NCBI RefSeq assembly: GCF_033568475.1
Contig: NC_133122.1
Span: 184,283,449 to 184,347,448, forward strand
Length of the DNA: 64,000 nucleotides
DNA from: Henckelia pumila
Taxonomy: Eukaryota > Streptophyta > Magnoliopsida > Lamiales > Gesneriaceae
Direction: 5' to 3'
A model generated the notes under the pieces. It searched no databases. It had not been told where the DNA came from and worked only from the letters and a program-made list of their open reading frames with translations. The position numbers and the translations under genes are program-made. Each line of letters opens with the position of its first letter. Positions within the stretch are counted from its first letter, which is position 1. Below are positions 60,201 through 64,000 of the stretch, one piece after another.

Positions 60201-63179
60201 TATCCACTTTTGTTTCTATTCTAAAGATTCTTTATATAGTATAGATAAACGGGAAATTCTGTCTCAAAGGTTGTAGTTTGATGGTTGCAGGAGCTTCAGG
60301 ACCAGGTTTTTGATATTCTTTCCTTATGGGCTCCAACATTTAGTCGGAATCCAAAACAACACATAAACCAAACCCAAGATATCGCATCAGAAATATGGTG
60401 AGTCTAATGATGTTTATCATTGCTTCATATTTTGACAGTCGGTATTCTAACCTCATGGCTTGGGATGCTTTAACATTGTGTTGTGTTCCATGAGGAAGCC
60501 TTTGGTGTGTAGCATTTGAGCAATACCTCTTAGGATGTAATAACAGTTTTATTCTCATATATTTAGTTCTGTAACTACTGCAGTAACTATTGACTTGATG
60601 TTCCCGCTCACGGAATTTCTGGTCGTTGTATTTCTATAGAGGGAATGAATGGATAAAAAGTTATATGAAAACATGTAACAATGTTGAAACTTTATGCAAG
60701 ACTCCTAGACTGAAAATTTGATCTGTATATGAGAACTGTGAGGTGTCTTTAGCACATTTTAATGGTAAGCAATGGCTGGAAACTTTTTCTAATACCAGCT
60801 ATACGGCAATGAACCGTTGTCATTCACAAATCTTTGCTTTACAGATAGTATATTTAGCAAGGTTTAAAAAGTGCGAAGAATGACAATTGACAAAGCAGCA
60901 CGGTCATGCTTCAAACTTCACAAGTTTTAGTGGGTCTAGAACTAGATTAATCGTGAAAAAGTTTTTTTAGTTTTTTCTATATTTTAATTAATTAAGTCAT
61001 TCAATAAATTAATGAACACATAAACTTACAAATTTTTAAAAATAAATATGTAAATCTTAGAATTTTTTTTACTGGAAATAGTAACTATTAAAGAATATTT
61101 CGGTGTCTTCATGTTTTTTTTGTTTAAAAATTTTATATTATCAAATAGTTAAAAGTTAATTTAAAAATAAAAAACCTGGCGCTTAATCAGATTTTTCTGC
61201 GCTTAATATGGACAACCTTTTTTCACGTTTTTGTCCGAATCGAAGCTTTTTCTTCATGCTTTGCGCGTAATCCTCATATTTAGTCAAATATTTTTGAGTT
61301 GTTTTTTTACTAGCATATTTTGAGTTGTATTTCATTTCCATCGAGTATTTTGGCCTTTGGTACATATCATGCTTCTGCATAACTTGATATATTTCAACTC
61401 AAGATGGAGGTTTAATTTGCATATAACTTGTAATTTGTATAGGCTTATATTTCTATTATGCTGTACGGTCTTCGTATGTTTTGCGATTTTTATCTCTGCC
61501 TCAAGTGCTAATTTTTACTTCTAAATATCATTTATCATCTTAATTTTGGTTATAGAGTAACTTTTCCTCTACAGCATGTGGTCTGCTGCCATGGATGCTC
61601 TCACTTCATTTATAAAATGTTTTGTTTCTTCTGACGCCATAAACAGAAGAATTTTACTCCAGCCAGTTCTTTTATATCTGAATCGGTACAATACTTCTGG
61701 AAAATTTTCATCTTTATTTTGGTATCCTACTGGCTAAGATTTTCTTCGTCCTATCTAGGAACCTCTACTGACAATTTGAATTTTGGTTTTTATTGATTAG
61801 GGCATTGTCCTACATATCACAGGTAGTGGACAATGAACGATCTGGCAATAAACCTTTAATGGACTTGTTTATCATCCGGGTGTTGATAACATATCAAGCA
61901 CTCTCAGATCCATCTTTATATAAAAGTGACCATGGTCATATCATTCAAATTTGTACTACACCCTTTAGGTAATTTCAATTGATTAATGTCTATGCCCAGT
62001 TTCCCCTTTTGCTTTGTCATTCTGGCATTTTGCAGCACAGATTTTGATTATTTCTTATACTAATTTCGCCTTCTATGGTTTTTATATTGGAGCAAAAAAC
62101 AGGGAAGCTTCTAAATGTGAGGAAAGCTCCTGTTTGAGGATGTTATTAGACAAGAGGGACGCGTGGTTGGGCCCTTGGACTCCAGGAAGGTCTAATCTTC
62201 ACACATACGGTTTTTCCTGAATTTATCATTTAGACAGATGCTCCTACTCCAAATTAATCTCAAGATTCATACCATTTTTCTAGGACGTATGAAGTCTTTT
62301 TTTCCAACTGTCTTCATTTCGTTCTTTCCCTTTATGCTTGTGCAGGGATTGGTTTGAAGACGAGCTACGTTCATTTCTAGGAGGAAAAGACGGCGTATTG
62401 ACTTGTGTATGGGATAATGAACCTCCTAGTTTTCCTCAGGTAAAAGTGCATTGCAGATTCTCAGAGTATCTAATTGCCACCTAGGTTCATGAGTCATCAA
62501 ATTTCATTTTTATTGACTCACTGACGTGGGTACATGTAAATGATCATGAAGCCTGAGACTATAAGCAAGATGTTGGTGAATCAGATGCTCCTCTGTTTCG
62601 GAACTATGTTTGCTTTTCAGGTATGTTCAGTTATTGAGAGTTTTGTGTTTGAATTCATATGTGCTAGTCTAGTTGGAAAGGGCTGATTGTTGTGTTTATT
62701 TTTTGGAATTCTCACAGGATAGTAATGGGATGCTCAAATTTATCGGCATGATGGATCAATGCCTGAAAACTGGGAAAAAACAAATTTGGCACACAGCCAA
62801 TATTACCAATATATGTGTTGGATTGCTAGCTGGACTGAAGGTTATATCGCATTGTGATAACCATTTTTGCAACCTTCAATTTTACGTTATAACACTTTGT
62901 ATGTGGATATGCTTGCCTTCCAGACATTGCTTGCTCTACGTCCTGAACCCTTGGGATTGGAGATACTAAGTGCAGCACAGGCTATTTTTCAGGTTATGCT
63001 GATTCTTTTATTGTAAAATTTTCAGATATTTGATCCCTCCTTTTTTGTGGAGAATAACCCAATAATCATGACAGAGTATTCTAGCTGAAGGTGATATTTG
63101 TGCATCACAACGTAGAGCATCAGCAGAAGGGCTTGGTTTGTTAGCAAGGCTAGGAAATGATATATTCACTGCCAGATTG
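36209..63179 (+). CDS. SWEETIE: SWEETIE / HEATR5-like HEAT-repeat protein, N-terminal part (22 exons, continues beyond window)
   Basis: Exons placed by GT..AG borders with unbroken phase: 36209-36373, 36965-37172, 38713-38819, 45551-45787, 45878-45967, 46037-46121, 46959-47023, 52922-53026, 55904-55993, 56084-56164, 56439-56507, 57674-57799, 59435-59538, 59832-59964, 60291-60397, 61575-61685, 61801-61968, 62346-62439, 62552-62620, 62718-62840, 62924-62992 and 63075-63179. Together they give exactly 837 codons without a stop. The protein starts MAKNFVRENVPLSRFGVLVA and is built of helical HEAT-type repeats; segments such as GARRPVRHLASVAMAKII and YTEAFRAITRIGVVDKSFSV match the family start. 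Plant SWEETIE is about 2,200 residues, so over half lies to the right. Arabidopsis SWEETIE affects sugar and trehalose metabolism; animal HEATR5 and yeast Laa1 act with AP-1 in endosome-Golgi traffic. Introns 2, 3, 7, 8, 12 and 22 carry transposons; the exons look intact. Confidence 0.9.
37332..38272. mobile_element. hAT-like non-autonomous element in intron 2
   Basis: The left end TAGGGATGAGCAAATACTGG and the right end CTACTCACCCTTA are inverted, and both subterminal regions are rich in AAACCAAACC and GGTTTGGTT words. The TAGGGGTGAGCAAA-type end is typical of plant hAT non-autonomous elements. The 8-base flanks TTTTGACG and CTCTGATG agree at five positions, so the target duplication would be decayed. 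No transposase is present. Confidence 0.6.
37692..37808. mobile_element. 117 bp MITE nested in the hAT-like element
   Basis: GGTAGTGTTTGAGATTG at the left and CAATCCCAAACACTACC at the right form a 17-base inverted repeat with one mismatch. The interior has no coding capacity. Confidence 0.75.
38938..39075. repeat. Imperfect tandem duplication in intron 3 (~62-73 bp)
   Basis: TAGTCAATATCTG, AACACAGGGTAACAAAACCT and GCATAGCTTTGTTT occur twice in order; the second unit has an extra TTGCTATGGA. Confidence 0.9.
39792..40000 (-). mobile_element. Copia element 2, 3' LTR (209 bp)
   Basis: TG..CA ends; TGTAAAAAAGAGAGAATTC to AATATTCTACA. It is followed by the polypurine tract (minus-strand TTGAGGGGGAG, 40001-40011). 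Confidence 0.95.
40008..42959 (-). CDS. Copia element 2 pol: integrase, reverse transcriptase, RNase H
   Basis: This 983-codon frame begins at an internal Met. Near residue 14 is the integrase zinc region WHRRLGHPS, with CEICQLAKQ about 30 residues later. The integrase core follows, with HSDVWGP, TDNGKEY and PQQNGVSERKNRH. Reverse transcriptase occupies about residues 480-720, with KARLVAKGFTQ, DIKNAFLNGELEEEVYM, the catalytic YVDDIIITG, and SLYGLKQSPRAWF. RNase H has DADWAGSIDDRKSTTGYC and AEYRAM, and the frame ends with TSHQLADLLTKGL. Copia enzymes make and insert the DNA copy. The frame is normally continuous with gag and protease; here it overlaps the gag frame at 42881-42959 in a different phase. 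Confidence 0.93.
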   Translation of the reverse strand: MSFSVSRSRELILWHRRLGHPSFSYLRHQFPYLFSNKELESLDCEICQLAKQTRTSFSPKPYVPSTPFSLIHSDVWGPSKVTTSGGKRWFLTFIDDHTRVTWVFLLQDKSETARTFKIFHKMVQTQFQAKIRILRTDNGKEYFNSSLGEYLSQHGIIHQSSCVDTPQQNGVSERKNRHLLEISRALMFTMNIPKYLWGDAILTSAYLINRLPSRPLKFNTPLSVLKKHYTHVFKPHDIPLKTFGCTAFVHLHNQGQSKLDPRAVKTVFVGYSPTQKGYRCYCPQTRKMYVSCDVTFFENTPYFSSAAIQGENKSESGFWDVLDIPLPTDSVHISPLPNFNSTNSSSSSPPLSPTSSSSSVPSLPSSLSSPSPSHTEQRHVPRQQKLQVYSRKKKPQFEKEVMDPTHCQTNDPVVEPPKEPGISNSILDLDLPIAVRKGVRSCTQHPISQFVSYSKLSPPFRAFTSNLSSVSIPRSIEEALIVPEWKNAVLEEMDALKKNNTWDLVKLPQGKCAVGSKWVFTLKYRADGSVERYKARLVAKGFTQTFGIDYNETFAPVAKLNTVRILLSLAVNLDWPLHQFDIKNAFLNGELEEEVYMCQPPGFTENLGREIVCKLNKSLYGLKQSPRAWFDRFSKAIKRFGYKQGQADHTLFMRHSEKGRITVIIVYVDDIIITGDDSEEMNKIKQMMAKEFEVKDLGALKYFLGMEIARSKNGISVSQRKYTLDLLEETGMLGSKPSKTPIELGNKEKMLEGEPVDKGKYQRLVGRLIYLSHTRPDIAFGVSLVSQYMHAPRQGHLNAVYRILRYLKQTPGKGLFFTKTSDRGIKGFTDADWAGSIDDRKSTTGYCTLLWGNLVTWRSKKQSVVARSSAEAEYRAMSHGICELIWIKRVMEELRIGFESPMKLYCDNKSTISIAHNPVHHDRTKHVEVDRHFIKEKLDGGIIDIEYVPTSHQLADLLTKGLTENSFEFLIHKLGLINIYSQA
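42881..44449 (-). CDS. Copia element 2 gag and protease
   Basis: This 522-codon frame starts MAKSDSSPLKDSTDSADSTA, 26 bases inside the primer-binding site edge. It holds the gag domain with ITSHKLDGKNYLQWAQSVKI and LINSMEPQI, a CCHC knuckle CDHCHYPGHTRDTC near residue 276, and the aspartic protease motif WIIDSGASDHMTG near residue 374. After about residue 475 it reads out of phase with pol, so the last 47 residues are not family-like. One lost base near 43010 explains this and is the only coding lesion I see. Confidence 0.92.
   Translation of the reverse strand: MAKSDSSPLKDSTDSADSTAGKTLTPITTFLGNDHSSSSITSHKLDGKNYLQWAQSVKIVICGRGKLGYITGELPTPKSTDSSYKTWLVENSMVLAWLINSMEPQISRRYLWFKTAKEVWDAARRMYSDFGNASQIFELRSKLKEMKQDSKSVTQYFSDLQDLWQELDLFLEEESICVDCSVKQRKNIEKERVFDFLAGLNRDLDEVRGRVVAREPFPSAEDAFAEVRREETRRKVMLVDVSVVTSIPEGSALVSHRPTSFGKYNPDQKSSNRPLCDHCHYPGHTRDTCWDLHGKPANWQPKKKKDSKVYKTKFADGKSDATSMSLTKEQIEQLCKLLNQSSVNPSVSSCSIAHSGKNFSVQKSSYFSLDPWIIDSGASDHMTGCLNIFCTYIPCTRPTTVILADGSRTGVAGIGNIRLSSTLVLLAAFHVPALKCNLISVNKLTRDSNCVAKFMSSSCQFQDLLSGKMIGSARVHEAFITSRMIQQRVDRSSSLIMCLFLCLGVENLFCGIVDLVIQVFLI
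44462..44474 (-). promoter_or_regulatory. Primer-binding site of copia element 2
   Basis: The minus strand reads TGGTATCAGAGCC directly after the 5' LTR, matching the initiator tRNA-Met 3' end. Confidence 0.95.
44475..44683 (-). mobile_element. Copia element 2, 5' LTR (209 bp)
   Basis: It is identical to 39792-40000 except at one position. Its U3 edge is at 44683, so element transcription runs leftward, against the host gene. Confidence 0.95.
44863..44938. repeat. Perfect 38 bp tandem duplication in intron 3
   Basis: Units 44863-44900 and 44901-44938 are identical and include GTTAACCTTTTTTAACACCG. Confidence 0.95.
47160..48248 (+). mobile_element. LINE copy 1, 5'-truncated, in SWEETIE intron 7
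   Basis: Translated pieces match the C-terminal part of the LINE at 48869: FLQSVR near 47255, RDEEVNALSGLLGALEGI (47466), SIWK-like VIWKSPIPSQIQMFSWIAVL (47637) and WLERNRRIF-like WLERNRRIF (about 47985). The C-terminal zinc-binding zf-RVT region is broken by stops at 47751 and later. It ends with a short A tract (48239-48248), as LINE 3' ends do. Only about the last quarter of the element is present, so it was truncated during insertion and later decayed. Confidence 0.82.
48690..48868. mobile_element. hAT-like terminal fragment
   Basis: AAACCAAACCAAACCAAACC and GGTTTGGTTTTGTTTGG precede TATCACCCCTA, resembling one end of the hAT-like element at 37332-38272. The other end is not visible. Confidence 0.4.
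48869..52296 (+). pseudogene. LINE ORF2: endonuclease, reverse transcriptase, zf-RVT (broken)
   Basis: The endonuclease part has IFQETK, GRSGGILVAWDS, GGDFNVVRSLGE and SDHNPLIL, all motifs of the exonuclease-endonuclease-phosphatase fold. Reverse transcriptase has SPGPDGFTLKVYQECWDVI, DFRPISLVTSLYKIVAKVLA, AFIEGRQILD and KADFEKAYDNVDH with the first catalytic Asp, then HIQFADDSIFF with the FADD active site. The conserved stretch expected between GKIKG and VEVSHIQFADD, which normally carries RQGDPLSP, is absent: the two flank a deletion at about 50700-50716. C-terminally, GGLGIGNISLRNKALLGKWW and a zf-RVT with WCVLCKREGEWQDHLLVHC follow. Open stretches are 48781-49146, 49124-49924, 49940-50716, 50676-51524 and 51586-52296. 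Confidence 0.92.
48869..52412 (+). mobile_element. LINE copy 2 (L1-type), 5'-truncated, in SWEETIE intron 7
   Basis: It holds most of an L1-type ORF2 on the host sense strand and ends in AACAAAAAAAAAAAG (about 52398-52412). There is no ORF1. The coding sequence has frame changes near 49110, 50705 and 51510 and one in-frame TGA at 49922. Confidence 0.9.
53340..54240. mobile_element. Head-to-head LTR-derived inverted repeat in intron 8
   Basis: About 53382-53727 reappears in reverse complement at about 53900-54236. Shared words include GAGCTCCCGAAAAGAAGA (53428 and 54187 in reverse), GACGCTCGGAGCC, CCAAGAGATT and TTGGTATC. Both inner edges carry a TTGGTATCnnATCCGACTT-like primer-site sequence (reverse at 53709-53727, forward at 53902-53920). 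The 175-base centre resembles LTR sequence that recurs at 55020-55130. No protein is encoded; three short frames there are by-products. Confidence 0.7.
54247..54760 (-). pseudogene. Copia gag fragment (broken)
   Basis: Minus-strand pieces read LVTDGKGKLGYLTG, CPQWRLENSMV, AWLINSMEPIVGK and YNEMMILWQELD, the gag_3/UBN2-type order also seen in copia element 2. At least two frame changes separate them. Nothing after gag is present. Confidence 0.82.
54785..54995 (-). mobile_element. Primer-binding site and probable 5' LTR of the gag fragment
   Basis: GGCTCTGGTACCA (54784-54796) reads TGGTACCAGAGCC on the minus strand, a one-base variant of the initiator-Met site. The AT-rich block to its right is the likely LTR, but no second copy confirms its limits. 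Confidence 0.5.
54996..55390. mobile_element. LTR-derived fragment related to the 53340-54240 repeat
   Basis: In reverse complement, 55020-55130 matches 53728-53845: CGACTATCGCCGCTGTACCA, TCTTTCCAGTGTG and TCACTCGTACGCACCTTGG. Two CCAAAGCAGACAATAT words lie at 55235 and 55350. It is non-coding. Confidence 0.5.
57990..58514. mobile_element. Solo LTR (525 bp) in SWEETIE intron 12
   Basis: It begins TGTCACGGATTTAGCC and ends GGTTGTGACA, so its ends are the inverted pair TGTCAC/GTGACA. It is flanked by AGGT on both sides (57986-57989 and 58515-58518). It contains many TCTAGAAC and CTAGATT words (58250-58450) and no coding sequence. Confidence 0.75.
60850..61270. other. AT-rich intron 15 segment, possible old transposon
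   Basis: AAAAAGTGCGAAGAATGACA near 60867 and GCGCTTAAT words near 61163 and 61198 hint at an old inverted structure, but arms cannot be aligned with confidence. Confidence 0.25.
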
Positions 63180-63621
63180 GTGAGTTAAATGTTTTTTTTT
63201 GACAGTAGAGTTAAATGTGTTTTTAGTTTTGCATAACAAGTACTATGGAGACTCACCAATAATTTATCAACGCGCAAGTTGTATTGTCAGTTTTATATCT
63301 TAATTATTAGATGATATTTCTTTACTGCCCTTCTTTTAATTTCATTTGAGCTTTTATTCGCCTTTATTAATGGTCTGTATTGGATCTGATTTTTTTTTTT
63401 AATGTGTATTTGGTAACTGATTTGATGCTCATGCAGTAGTTTCTCCACGTACAATCTGGACTAGATTTTAAAGTTCATTCCTGCCTCCTGAATCCGCTCT
63501 TTCCAACAGACCACTCTCTCTTCTATTATTTCTTATAGATGCAACCTGGATATTTCGAATTTCTTGTTTTATCACATCTCTTCATGCTCATTCCCACTCC
63601 TGATATTTTCTTTTAGTCTTC

Positions 63622-63814
63622 TGTTGAAATTCTTTTTCCTTAATTCCTAGGATTCTCAATCTTTGTAATATGAGTAAATTATATTTTGAAGTAGAATAGA
63701 TTATTTCCTTAATTTAACTTTTTATTCAGATTTATAAATAGGATGTATCGTTCATTCATTGTTCAATGAGAATAATATTTTTCTCTACAATACATTGTTT
63801 CTATATTTTCTACA
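63622..63814 (+). mobile_element. Copia element 3, 5' LTR (~193 bp), in the intron after exon 22
   Basis: TGTTGAAATTCTTTTTCC to TTCTACA has TG..CA ends and is followed at once by TGGTATCAAAAGATCC, an initiator-Met-type primer-binding site. The second LTR would lie beyond the window. Confidence 0.75.
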
Positions 63815-63845
63815 TGGTATCAAAAGATCCGGGCAATCTCTGGCC

Positions 63846-64000
63846 ATGATCTCGTTCGGCAGTATGGCATCTTCCGACGAAGATTCAGAGTCTAAACTGC
63901 CGCCCACCACCCCTACCGCGAACCTTCTTCCCGACGCCACTTCTTTCTCTTCTATCACATGCCATAAATTAACCGGCCACAACTACCTCCAATGGTCTCA
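63846..64000 (+). CDS. Copia element 3 gag, N-terminus (partial)
   Basis: From the ATG 32 bases after the LTR, 51 codons run open to the window edge. They contain FSSITCHKLTGHNYLQWS, closely similar in pattern to ITSHKLDGKNYLQWA at the gag start of copia element 2. A second ATG six codons in is an alternative start. The element lies in the same direction as the host gene, unlike copia elements 1 and 2. Confidence 0.82.
   Translation, partial: MISFGSMASSDEDSESKLPPTTPTANLLPDATSFSSITCHKLTGHNYLQWS

Overview
This is a window of plant nuclear DNA. The evidence is spliceosomal introns with GT..AG borders, a eukaryotic tRNA-Asp, plant-type Ty1/copia and Ty3/gypsy LTR elements, LINEs, a Helitron, PIF/Harbinger and hAT-like elements, and two genes of plant type. 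A eudicot is most likely; an asterid/Lamiales source is only a guess from repeat style. Repeats and introns dominate.

Layout. 1-10828: a Ty3/gypsy-type element on the minus strand with about 3.56 kb LTRs and a decayed internal region; one LTR carries a 604 bp MITE that the other lacks. 10829-18560: decayed repeats, namely an unclassified unit, an LTR-like block full of near-palindromes, a PIF/Harbinger transposase relic, and a Sirevirus-like LTR with a coding-free interior. 18560-22145: the only gene-like low-repeat stretch, holding tRNA-Asp(GUC) on the minus strand and a three-exon CMC1-like twin CX9C gene on the plus strand. 23148-27877: a Helitron broken by a 2.9 kb solo LTR with a perfect target duplication, and a second Helitron copy. 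28095-30185: three different repeat arrays (nested palindromes, a 52 bp minisatellite, and a GC-rich block with hairpins). 30245-35949: a decayed Ty1/copia element whose 5' LTR stops 259 bp before the next gene's start codon.

36209-63179 and onward: a HEAT-repeat gene of the SWEETIE/HEATR5 type on the plus strand. I could place 22 exons with consistent reading frame (837 codons) before the window ends. Its introns hold a hAT-like element with a nested MITE, a nearly intact young copia element, two LINE copies, a head-to-head LTR-derived inverted repeat, a copia gag fragment, a solo LTR, and another copia element that runs off the right edge.

I found no operon-like or defence system. What looks new here is mostly structural: hairpin-forming tandem arrays with compensating base changes, an internal empty site proving a MITE insertion, and heavy yet strictly intronic transposon loading of one conserved gene.
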